From positions 2,947,501 through 3,011,500 of the forward strand of contig JAOTOL010001626.1 in assembly GCA_034440575.1 (NCBI GenBank): 64,000 bases of DNA. Direction: 5' to 3'. Each line of letters begins with the position of its first letter. The first letter of the stretch is position 1. The stretch comes from Imbricaverruca yamaguchii (taxonomy: Eukaryota; Arthropoda; Thecostraca; Neoverrucidae). Both the position numbers and the translations under genes were made by a program. Of the stretch, positions 22,066 through 33,230 are shown piece after piece. Below the pieces are notes generated by a model that was not told where the DNA came from, made no database searches, and saw only the letters and a list, made by a program, of their open reading frames with translations.

Positions 22066-24335
22066 ACATCAGGTGCTGACACGCGTCTCTTGCACCGTCC
22101 ACTACATCCGGTGTGGTACGTGTCACACCCGCCACCCACTACTCCTGGTGTGGTACGTGTCACACCCGCCACCCAATACATACGGTGTGCACACCCACTG
22201 CCCACTACTCCTGGTGTGGTACGTGTCACACCCGCCACCCACTACTCCTGGTGTGGTACGTGTCACACCCGCCACCCAATACATACGGTGTGCACACCCA
22301 CTGCCCACTACTCCTGGTGTGGCACGTGTCACACCCACCGCCCACTACTCCAGTATGGCACGTGCCACACCCACCGCCCACTACTCCTGGTGTGGCACGT
22401 GTCACACCCACTGCCCACTACTCCTGGTGTGGCACGTGTCACACCCACTGCCCACTACTCCAGTATGGCACGTGTCACACCCACCGCCCACTACTCCTGG
22501 TGTGGCACGTGTCACACCCACCGCCCACTACTCCTGGTGTGGCACGTGTCACACCCACCGCCCACTGCTCCTGGTGTGGCACGTGTCACACCCACCGCCC
22601 ACTACTCCTGGTGTGGTACGTGTCACACCCACCGCCCACTACTCCTGGTGTGACACGTGTCACACCCACCGCCCACTAATCCTGGTGTGACACGTGTCAC
22701 ACCCACCGCCCACTACTCCTGGTGTGGCACGTGTCACACCCACCGCCTACTACTCCTGCTGTGGCACGTGTCACACCACCACCCACTACTCCAGTATGGC
22801 ACGTGTCACACCCACCGCCCACTACTCCAGTATGGCACGTGTCACACCCACTGCCCACTACTCCAGTGTGGCACGTGTCACAACCACCGCCAACTACTCC
22901 TGGTGTGGTACGTGTTACACCCACTACCCACTACTCCTGGTGTGGCACGTGCCGCACCCACCGCCCACTACTCCTGGTGTGGCACGTGTCACACCCACTG
23001 CCCACTACTCCTGGTGTGGCACGTGTCACACCCACTGCCCACTACTCCTGGTGTGGCACGTGTCACACCCACCGCCCACTACTCCTGGTGTGGCACGTGT
23101 CACACCCACCGCCCACTACTCCTGGTGTGGCACGTGTCACACCCACCGCCCACTACTCCTGGTGTGGCACGTGTCACACCCACCGCCCACTACTCCTGGT
23201 GTGGTACGTGTCACACCCACCGCCCACTACTCCTGGTGTGACACGTGTCACACCCACCGCCCACTAATCCTGGTGTGACACGTGTCACACCCATCGCCCA
23301 CTACTCCTGGTGTGGCACGTGTCACACCCACCGCCTACTACTCCTGCTGTGGCACGTGTCACACCACCACCCACTACTCCAGTATGGCACGTGTCACACC
23401 CACCGCCCACTACTCCGGTATGGCACGTGTCACACCCACTGCCCACTACTCCAGTGTGGCACGTGTCACACCCACCGCCAACTACTCCTGGTGTGGCACG
23501 TGTTACACCCACCACACACTACTCGTGGTGTGGCACGTGCCGCACCCACCGCCCCATATATCCAGCGTGGCACGTGTCACACCCACCACCCACTACTCCA
23601 GTATGACACGTGTCACACACCCACCGCCAAATACATCCGGCGTGGCACGTGTCACACGCCCACCCACTACTCCTGGTGTGGCACGTGCCGCACCCACCAC
23701 CCACTACTCCTGGTGTGGCACGTGCCGCACCCACTGCCCAATACATCCGGCGTGGCACGTGTCACACCCACCGCCCACTACTCCTGGTGTGGCACGTGTC
23801 ACACCCACCGCCCACTAATCCTGGTGTGGCACGTGTCACACCCACCGCCCACTACTCCTGGTGTGGCACGTGCCACACCCACCGCCCACTGCTCCTGGTG
23901 TGGCACGTGTCACACCCACTGCCCACTACTCCTGGTGTGGCACGTGTCACACCCACCGCCCACTACTCCTGGTGTGGCACGTGTCACACCCACCACCCAC
24001 TACTCCTGGTGTGGCACGTGTCACACCCACCGCCCACTGCTCCTGGTGTGGCACGTGTCACACCCACCGCCCACTACTCCTGGTGTGGTACGTGTCACAC
24101 CCACCGCCCACTACTCCTGGTGTGGCACGTGTCACACCCACCACCCACTACTCCTGGTGTGGCACGTGCCGCATCCACCGCCCAATATATCCGGCGTGGC
24201 ACGTGTCACACCCATCACCCTCTACTCCTGGTGTGGCACGTGCCGCACCCACCGCCCAATACATCCGGCGTGGCACGTGTCACACGCACTGCCCACTACT
24301 CACAGTGTGGCACGTGTCACGCGTACCGTCCACGA
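22066..24335. repeat. 37-bp satellite carrying a CACGTG E-box in nearly every unit
   Basis: About 60 copies of a 37-bp unit: CCACCGCCCACTACTCC, TGGTGTGGCACGTGTCACAC. The CACGTG palindrome is almost invariant, and in some units is extended to TGACACGTGTCA. Variant types (CCAGTATGG, ATACATCCGGCG, CTGCTGTGG) are ordered into a higher-order repeat: 22650-23230 and 23238-23520 show the same series about 588 bp apart. Long plus-strand frames here are artefacts of missing stops. Confidence 0.97.
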
Positions 24336-24505
24336 TGTCCATTGTGACAGATCTATCACGAACCTCCGCGATGACATGTGCGCCACTGCGACAATCACAG
24401 TCAGCATGTGCGTTGTCCATTGCAATGTGCCGGCATCGCAGTTGCATCAGTGTGTGCGGTGTCACACCCGTAGCCAGGGCACACCTCATACAGCCGTGAG
24501 CTAGG
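24336..24505. other. Spacer between two satellites
   Basis: Unique sequence of mixed composition. Nothing recognised. Confidence 0.4.
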
Positions 24506-25250
24506 CAGTCCGCAGCCGTAATTACGCAGTGTGCAGCTGTAACTATGCAGTGTGCAGTTGTAACTTTGCAGTGTGCAGCTGTAACTATCCAGCGTGCGGC
24601 TGTGACCATGCAGTTTGCAGCCGAAACTATGCAGTGTGCAGCTGTAACTATACAGTGTGCGGCTGTAACTATGAAGTGTGCGGCTGTAACTATGCAGTGT
24701 GCGGCTGTAACTATCCAGCGTGCGGCTGTAACTATCCAGCGTGCGGCTGTAACTATGCAATGTGCGGCTGTAACTATGCAGTGTGCAGCTGTAACTATGC
24801 AGTGTGCAGCTGTAACTATGCAGTGTGCAGCTGTAACTATGCAGTGTGCGGCTGTAACTATGCAGTGTGCGGCTGTAACTATGCAGTGTTCAGCTGTAAC
24901 TATGCAGTGTGCGGCTGTAACTATGCAGTGTGCGGCTGTAACTATGCAGTGTGCGGCTGTAACTATGCAGTGTGCAGCTGTAACTATGCAGTGTGCGGCT
25001 GTAACTATGCAGTGTGCGGCTGTAACTATGCAGTGTGCGGCTGTAACTATGCAGTGTTCAGCTGCAACTATGCAGTGTGCAGCTGTAACTATCCAGCGCG
25101 CGGCTGTAACCATGCAGTTTGCAGCCGAAACTATGCAGCGTGCGGCTGTAACTATGCGGTGTTCAGCTGTAACTATGCAGTGTGCGGCTGTAACTATGCA
25201 GTGTGCGGCTGTAACTATGCAGTGTTCAGCTGTAACTATGCAGTGTCTTC
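24506..25250. repeat. 21-bp satellite
   Basis: About 35 copies of TGTGCAGCTGTAACTATGCA plus G. Positions 5-8 alternate between CAGC, CGGC and TCAGC forms. Since 21 is a multiple of three, both strands stay open (AVTMQCA and IVTAAHC repeats); these are not proteins. Confidence 0.97.
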
Positions 25251-25525
25251 AGTCCCTTGATATATGTGATGTGTTCAAGTGCACTTGGTGCCCTAGTGAA
25301 TACGCCATACACTAACTACATAAATGTGCGATTGCGGAAAGCCAAACGGCATCCAATGAAAAAGCGAGCAAGACAACTTTATCTAAAACTTCAACTTTAC
25401 AACGAAAAACACCCCTCGGAAACTGACCTTGGTTCCTCGCTGTGCCCTAGTGTACAGCTGTTATTTATGGAGTATGAGGCCATCGCTATGTGGGGTACAG
25501 CAATGAGCAGTGCAGAATGAGCAGG
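25251..25525. other. Unique spacer with a short open frame
   Basis: An open frame (25257-25520, plus) contains a basic stretch (RLRKAKRHPMKKRARQ). No domain or splice boundary supports it; listed only because the amino-acid composition is less repeat-like than its neighbours. Confidence 0.3.
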
Positions 25526-26285
25526 CCACGGTCGTGCACTGTGCAGTATGTGGCGGCGGTTGTGCAGTGTGCACTATGCGGCCGTGATTGTGCACTGTGC
25601 AGTATGTGGCGGCGGCTGTGCAGTGTGCACTATGCGGCCGTGATTGTGCACTGTGCAGTATGTGGCGGCGGTTGTGCAGTGTGCACTATGCGGCCGTGAT
25701 TGTGCACTGTGCAGTATGTGGCGGTGGTTGTGCAGTGTGCACTATGCGGCCGTGATTGTGCACTGTGCAGTATGTGGCGGTGGCTGTGCAGTGTGCACTA
25801 TGCGGCCGTGATTGTGCACTGTGCAGTATGTGGCGGTGGTTGTGCAGTGTGCACTATGCGGCCGTGATTGTGCACTGTGCAGTATGTGGCGGTGGTTGTG
25901 CAGTGTGCACTATGCGGCCGTGATTGTGCACTGTGCAGTATGTGGCGGTGGTTGTGCGTGTGTTGTGATTGTGCACTGTGAGTATGTGGCGGGGCTGTGC
26001 AGTGTGCACTATGCGGCCGTGATTGTGCACTGTGCAGTATGTGGCGGCGGTTGTGCAGTGTGCACTATGCGGCCGTGATTGTGCACTGTGCAGTATGTGG
26101 CGGCGGCTGTGCAGTGTGCACTATGCGGCCGTGATTGTGCACTGTGCAGTATGTGGCGGCGGCTGTGCAGTGTGCACTATGCGGCCGTGATTGTGCACTG
26201 TGCAGTATGTGGCGGCGGCTGTGCAGTGTGCACTATGCGGCCGTGATTGTGCACTGTGCACTATGCGGCCGCGGCTGTACACAGC
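25526..26285. repeat. 56-bp satellite (dimer of two 28-bp half-units)
   Basis: About 13 copies of a 56-bp unit. The halves are GTGCACTGTGCAGTATGTGG + CGGCGGTT and GTGCAGTGTGCACTATGCGG + CCGTGATT. The halves are diverged relatives, so a 28-bp ancestor was probably duplicated and then amplified as a dimer. One degraded zone lies at 25950-25995. Confidence 0.95.
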
Positions 26286-27020
26286 GTGCAACAGAACGCG
26301 GCGCCCGGCAGTCTGAAGTTCTGGGGGAAACTCTGCCGCTTTCTCACGGCTCCAAAACTGGACAAGGCCACACTCTCGGTCCTGGGAACCGTTCCCACGT
26401 AAAGCCGCGCGTGGGACGTTGCAAACAGGCACAGACGGAGCGGCGAGACCCAAAGTGGCCGTGCCACAAGTCCAGTCGAAAGCCGCGCACGGGAAACCAA
26501 CGATCATGGGATCGTGAGCGGCCCTGTCGGGGGATGGTGGTCACATTGCAGCGGTTATGTAAGCAAGAGACACCGAACACCGACGCCGTTGCATCACAAG
26601 AACGGCGACATCAAGGAGATTGCATTGTTCAGTTCCATATGTGACATTTCACCATCCTCTACCCACGATGGAGACGGTGGTTGTGACTCCTCAACTGAAT
26701 TTCACACTGTATGGAGCTGGGAGAGCGGAATGAAGCCAACCGTATTGATCGTCACGAGACACATACATGGCTGCAGGTGATCATTACATATCTACGGCTG
26801 CACACTACAGATCGGTGGCTGCAAATCCATGGAGAAGTGAACGAGTCAGTTAGTGTGCACGTGACACGTTGATCAGACCGCGATTTGTGCCCCAGCAAAC
26901 ATTTTTGAATTACATTGATTGATGTACTCCGTTTTATGACATTTTGGTCTATTTTGGTTTCTTTTTAGCTTTTATTATTATCTGCGTCCGTGGTAAGGCA
27001 GTAATTTTCTCTCTCAGCCT
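26286..27020. other. Unique sequence, no gene recognised
   Basis: GC-rich on the left, AT-rich on the right. Several overlapping short open frames, none with a recognisable domain. Confidence 0.4.
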
Positions 27021-27362
27021 CTGTGACGCATCCTTCAGTCAGTCTCGGCAGTCAATGTCTGAATTAGCCAAATAGGCAGTCTCCGTATTCAGTCTCCTAG
27101 TCCGTCTCTCACGTGCTGTGTCAGTCAGTCTCCGAAATCAGCATCTCATTCATTCATTCAGTCAGTCTTCGTGATCAAGCTCACAGCCAGTCTCTGTAAT
27201 CAGCATCTCATTCCTTCATTCATTAATTCATTCAGTCAGTCAGTTGAGTCAGTCTCCGTGATCAAGCTCCCAGTCAGTCTTTCACGTACCCGACAGTCAG
27301 TTTCCGTGGTCAACATCTCATACATTCAGTCAGTTAGTCAGTTTCCGTGAGCATGCTCCACG
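27021..27362. repeat. Degenerate repeat of about 90 bp with CAGTCAGTCT words
   Basis: Three to four diverged copies sharing CAGTCAGTCTCCG, TCAGCATCTCATTCATTCA and GTGATCAAGCTC words, with internal CATT and CAGT microsatellite character. Confidence 0.8.
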
Positions 27363-28483
27363 TTAGTCCCAGTTAGATGTGAATGCATTTCCATCTGAGT
27401 ACACGTCGCCGTCGGACGCATGCCACAGTCAGGAACATCCACTCCAGATGTGGACACGGGCGCAGCTGAACACATGTGGGGCCAGTCGGCTTGAGTTGTC
27501 CTGAAGCGCTGGCGATGGTTGAAGCGCTTCTTCGGCACCTTCCGTGATCTATGCGCCACATCGTGACCCATGTAGCTGGAGTCGTCTGTTCCGCAGGGTA
27601 CGAAGCCTCCCACCTGATCGGAAATCACGGCGGGCAGCAAGCTACTTCTGCCCCGCACAATCATTTGCATGGAACAGAGACCCCATGTGGTGCCTCTGAA
27701 TTTAGAAAACATGGGAAACAGCCAGTAATATCCGACTGGCTGCGATTTCTCCGGATTACAGTTTCAGCATTCCACACTTGTGATGGATCGAGACAGGTGG
27801 TCAGGGCTGTCAAAGCACACAGAGAATAACAAAAACTGAGCAGGCGACCATTGGGAACATTGGGAGCTTGAGAGGAGGGAACGATATGATTATATATTCT
27901 GATAATGATGCAGACCACATTCATAAGCGGGATAAAGTAACACAAACTCTCAAAACCGGTCTAAACTATGGAGTGGTTTGAAACACTAGTTTTATCTGTG
28001 AAAATCGTAGCTGGGAATCCGACCTCCAAAAAGCTCACGTAGGCGCTGATATGGAGATAAGTTTGTTGCTCTGGCTCTCCCTTGCTACGCTGCTACCTCG
28101 TGGCAGCTCACCACTGATCACATCACATTGGTCCATGCACATCGAAAATGGCACTCTTGGAAAACATATGCTGTTCCCTCATTTAATTACGCCATGGGTC
28201 CGCCCGATTCTGACAACTGTGAATGTAAAAAGTGTATACATAGGATATGGAAGCAAAGAAGCACTCATGTGTAACTGAACAGTACATTAATGTCCCTGCT
28301 ACCTGCACAGTGGATCGCATTCTATGTGATCTAGAAGTGGGGAAGGGATTGAGCAAACAACTGTTCTCAAAATACAAGATGCATTCACATCTACCTACGC
28401 AACTAAATGAACTTTGTTCTCCTAAAAACAATAATGAATCAGCACACACTGAGCTCGCACGCTTGAAGTCCGGAAAGGGTTGG
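27363..28483. other. Stretch without a recognised gene
   Basis: Mixed composition. Short open frames on both strands, none convincing. One plus-strand frame (28051-28278) starts with a hydrophobic stretch but leads to nothing recognisable. Confidence 0.4.
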
Positions 28484-28530
28484 TGACGTCACCACTGTCC
28501 CGTGACGTCCACACACCACCGGTGACGTCA
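28484..28530. promoter_or_regulatory. Cluster of three CRE-like sites
   Basis: TGACGTCA at 28484-28491, TGACGTCC at 28503-28510 and TGACGTCA at 28523-28530: two perfect palindromic cAMP-response elements and one near match within 47 bp. This is the binding word of CREB/ATF-type bZIP factors. No promoter or gene start is visible nearby, so use in vivo is unproven. Confidence 0.45.
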
Positions 28531-28665
28531 CAGAGCGGCGGTGGCGGACGCCGGCGGCGGCAACGGGCTGTCACGTCTGATCTGTCATCTTGCCGACACA
28601 ATCACCGCATCTGACGCAGCCGCCAATGCCCCCGACTGACTGTCCTGTGTCACTGTGTCAACACT

Positions 28666-29345
28666 GACAATGACACTGACTGACTGACACTGACTGACTG
28701 ACACTGACTGACTGACACTGACTGACTGACACTGACTGACTGACACTGACTGACTGACACTGGCTGACTGACTGACTGACGACGACTGACTACACTGATG
28801 ACTGACACTGACTGACTGACACTGACTGACTGACACTGACTGACTGACACTGACTGACTGACACTGACTGACTGACACTGACTGACTGACACTGACTGAC
28901 TGACACTGACTGACTGACACTGACTGACTGACACTGACTGACTGACACTGACTGACTGACACTGACTGACTGACACTGACTGACTGACACTGACTGACTG
29001 ACACTGACTGACTGACTGACTGACACTGACTGACTGACACTGACTGACTGACACTGACTGACTGACACTGACTGACTGACACTGACTGACTGACACTGGC
29101 TGACACTGACTGACTGACCTGACTGACTGACCGTGACTGACTGACACTGACTGACTGACTGACTGACACTGACTGACTGACACTGACTGACTGAACTGAC
29201 TGACACTGACTGACTGACACTGACTGACTGACACTGACTGACTGACACTGACTGACTGACACTGACTGACTGACACTGACTGACTGACACTGACTGACTG
29301 ACACTGACTGACTGACACTGACACTGGCAGACTGACACTGACTGA
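28666..29345. repeat. 14-bp satellite (CACTGACTGACTGA)
   Basis: About 47 copies of CACTGACTGACTGA with occasional 4-bp gains (extra CTGA) and a few losses. The frame opens on the minus strand as SVSQCQ-type repeats, which is an artefact. Confidence 0.97.
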
Positions 29346-30204
29346 CGATCAGTGGCATCATCACTACACTCACTCTGTCGACCAAACGTTTAGTCTGTGT
29401 CGGGCTCACTGTATCGGACGAGCAGTGGCATCAGCGCTCCATTCACTCTGTTGGCCAGACGTGTGAGTCAAACATCTCCGTGTGCATGTCCGCCCCGAAG
29501 TCCTGGTCTGCGGCTCCATGTGCACGTCCGTCTCAGTGTCCTGGTCAGCTGCTTCGGAGAAGGCGCGCACCGATTGAGCGGTGCAGCACATGAAGCGGAA
29601 CCAACAGCGCCCCACATCCTGATCCCGGTGACGTGGCCACCGAGCTCGTGGCCGCCACCAGGAAAGTTCACGCACCGATGTGCCGATACGATCGATGCTC
29701 ACGTCCGACTCTGGCGGTGATACAGTGACCCCTCCCGGACTCCGGGTCGGGCAGCCTCGCGGCCCCGGCCACAGACCAGACGGTGGCGGCCGTTTTTAGA
29801 GAGGCCGCGGCCAGGCCGGTAAGCTGCCGACACACTCCACGGAGGCGGCCGACCGCACGCAGATGAAGTATAATTACAACGCGGCCCGCGAAGACAGCGT
29901 CCGACGCTCCGTTCGCCGTTAATAAATCAATTATAATTGGTAATGATGTCGGGGCGATGTGCCGCCGTGGCCAGCCGCCACCCTCGGCGAGATAATGGAC
30001 GCGGGTCGGCGGTGGCGATGGGTGGTCACAGCGTCCACACGGCGGGTCAAGGTCGCCGCACGCGGCGCCGTCGCCCGTCGGGTCACAGGTCGCCGGTGGA
30101 AGCGGAGCGATCGTGTTGATACGGACAATCAGAGCATAAATACTGTACCAAGTGGTAAGCACCTTGTTTTGACCGCAGCGAACTGCTGGGGAAGCACAGT
30201 GTGC
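29346..30204. other. GC-rich region, no gene recognised
   Basis: CpG-rich sequence, especially 29560-30110. A 164-codon minus-strand frame (29668-30162) exists but has no recognised domain and is explained by low stop density in GC-rich DNA. Confidence 0.4.
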
Positions 30205-30312
30205 GGGATCTGACCCAGTACCATAGCGTTCATGTTGACAGGGTTTGACCCAGTACCAGGGCGTTCATGCCGACAGGGCCTGACACACTACCGGGACGTT
30301 CATGTTGACAGG
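30205..30312. repeat. About 35-bp repeat, three copies
   Basis: Three adjacent copies sharing TGACCCAGTACC or TGACACACTACC, then GCGTTCATG or ACGTTCATG, then GACAGG. Confidence 0.88.
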
Positions 30313-31433
30313 CATACGAATGCATTTTGGTCGTGCATACTGTCATCGCAAATGCTAGATTGAAGTGCAAGCTGTCTGCCAACATTCGCGCAGCTATATT
30401 ATGAGCGAAATCTCACGAAGGGCCTATATTTCCATAGCTTTATGCGCCCCAGTAAAAAATAAGGCCACAACATGCATGATTTGCATTGTATCGATTAAGG
30501 AAAAAATCAAAGCATGTGGCTGTTTTCGTGAACGTCTTATGCTTGCTTATCTTCATCTCAAGTCTTTTCCCCACCGAATAATTAGCGAGCATGCAGGCAA
30601 TCATCAGCTATTTTCTTCTAATGAGGTTCATGCGTTGAAGACATATGGAGTCTTCTCTGGAAGATTAGTGAATGTGACCTTGGCTTCTTGGCTACGGTAG
30701 GCATCAGGCGATGGCGCTGTCGATAATATCCACGTCTCGGCGGGCGACTCTGGGGTCACGCGCCTTGAACTGCCGACATTGACCTGAATGTTCACCAACA
30801 TTAACACACCTCCGCGCAGTCTTTCGTCCGCCTGTGTCGTATTTAGTGTAAAAACCTGTTGTTGTTGGGCTGGTCAGATTTGTCGAAGGGAGGTGCGGGC
30901 CCAGCACGCGGAGATGAGCACCTGTGTGATCCGCTGTGCGGTCTCGACTGGTGCTCTTCCACAACTGCAGAGACACGCGAGGCACGCACTTCGAGAGGTG
31001 GTCAGTTCGCGGTCATGGTTATGCTTGCGGTTAGAATCGGGAGTGCGCTAGCCCGGGATTGGGCACTTCACACTTTACGTACTGCACTTTGTGCCCCACA
31101 AAGTACAGCACACAATCTGCACCTTACCCACTCGAATCCGCGATACATTTCAATAGCGGCACGCTTCGACGACGGCGGACACGTGCCCATTGTATACACA
31201 TTCGCTGCCTGCAGCGGACAACGGGCGGACAGAATTGCTATGGTGATCAAATTGGCTATTGTTTCACTTTTTGCCGGCCGATCAGTGTTCGACAATGGGG
31301 CGGGCGGCCGGCCCCGGTGCCCATCCCTGGACCGGTGCAGATTAGCGGCGGCCCGCTGGCGCCCGGCGGGTGGTCCTGTGCAGTGTGCAACCGGCCGAGG
31401 TCGGCTGGTGAGACCCACAAGGTGGCGCGGGGG
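30313..31433. other. Stretch without a recognised gene
   Basis: AT-rich on the left, GC-rich towards 31400. No convincing exon. Open frames overlap on opposite strands. Confidence 0.4.
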
Positions 31434-31612
31434 AGACTGAGACACAGATGGAGACTGAGGCGCAGATGGAGACTGAGGCGCAGAGGGCGGCACGGAGGGA
31501 GGCTGAGGTGCGGACGGTGGTGCAAAAGGTGACTGAGACGCAGAGGGTGGCGCATAGGGAGACTGAGGGGAATAGGGTAGCGCAGAGGGAGACTAATGCG
31601 CAGAGGGTAGTG
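31434..31612. repeat. 18-bp purine-rich repeat, diverged
   Basis: About nine to ten copies of a GAGACTGAGGCGCAGAGG-like unit, most diverged in the middle. Strongly purine-rich on the plus strand. Confidence 0.82.
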
Positions 31613-31664
31613 CCGGCCACCGCACTACCGGCCGAAATCCATTGTGGGAACCAAAGTTGGTAAA

Positions 31665-32297
<633 letters not shown>

Positions 32298-32440
32298 CGA
32301 GGCTTGCGCTAACGCCCCTGACGAGTGAACACGTGTGCTCGCCGTGCACGTGCATAAACAGAGCAGACGTAGCACGACGTGCATGGCTGGCACTAACACC
32401 CCTGACGAGTGAACACGTGTGCTTGCCGTGCATGTACACC
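32298..32440. repeat. Direct duplication (about 90-bp period)
   Basis: The series CCCCTGACGAGTGAACACGT, then GTGCT(C/T)GCCGTGCA(C/T)GT occurs twice, about 90 bp apart, with a few differences. Confidence 0.85.
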
Positions 32441-32879
32441 AAGGCACGACAAGAGGTGTTCGTGTAAAGCTGAACTGCTGGAGAGCGACATCAGTAGTCT
32501 GGAAACGGCCGAAAACTGACAGTTTAAGAATGACGGATTAACCATAGCTGGTCGACGAGAAGAATCGCTACAAAACCACTTCCCAGTCGCGCACGAATGA
32601 TAATCATTCTGTGGGCTGATGTGGCTGATAGCTTTACCACGGCGACTGAGCGGCGACATCACCAGGTCGGCGCCGACATGGAATCGTGACGAGGGCAGCA
32701 CCGACGGACAGCGTCGACGTTAGCATGCCGACCGCGGCGGCTGGCCGAAATCCTGCCGCATGCTAAACACGGGCGAGATCGGCCCGCAGAGGAGATGCGC
32801 GATGGTCGCGCGGCGCGCTTGTGTGGCCCACAGCTGCGACAATCTGCGACAGCGTCAGCCCGCCGCCGGCCGGATGGAA
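32441..32879. other. Unique sequence, no gene recognised
   Basis: Becomes GC-rich from 32650. Nothing recognised. Confidence 0.4.
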
Positions 32880-33230
32880 GATGGCCACCTGTCAATCCAC
32901 GGACAGGCCAGTGAGTCAGCCCCGACATGACATGGGGAAAGGGGGTATTGCCTGTCGTTCTACCCAACCCATGGCGCTCTCCTCATAGGCTGGACGGTCA
33001 GAATCCTTCACGGTGGGGTGTATGTCCTGCCGTCCTCCTCCCATCCCTATGATGCTTCCCCATGGACTGATCAGTGAGCATCTCCTCATCCATGATCACC
33101 TGCCAATGCATGAACAGGCCAGGGAGTCAGCTCAGACATGACACCGTGGAGTGTATTACCTGCCGTCCTCTCCACCACCATGGTGCTGCCCTCACAGGCT
33201 GGACGGTGAGCATCTCCTCATCCACAAACA
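32880..33230. repeat. Imperfect tandem duplication with shared blocks
   Basis: Blocks such as ACAGGCCAGTGAGTCAGC / ACAGGCCAGGGAGTCAGC, CTGCCGTCCTC, GGCTGGACGGT and GAGCATCTCCTCATCCA occur two or three times in the same order, about 110-220 bp apart. An altered piece (GACAGGCCAGGGAGTTGGGC) recurs near 38275. Confidence 0.7.

Noticed and set aside
22066..24335. A possible CRISPR-like array because of regular 37-bp periodicity
   Set aside because: There are no unique spacers; the whole unit repeats, and the setting is eukaryotic.
28585..29409. A 274-codon minus-strand frame of SVSQCQ repeats
   Set aside because: A direct consequence of the 14-bp satellite; all three minus-strand frames are open.
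29668..30162. A 164-codon minus-strand frame in GC-rich DNA
   Set aside because: Long frames are expected where stop codons are rare; no domain or codon pattern supports it.
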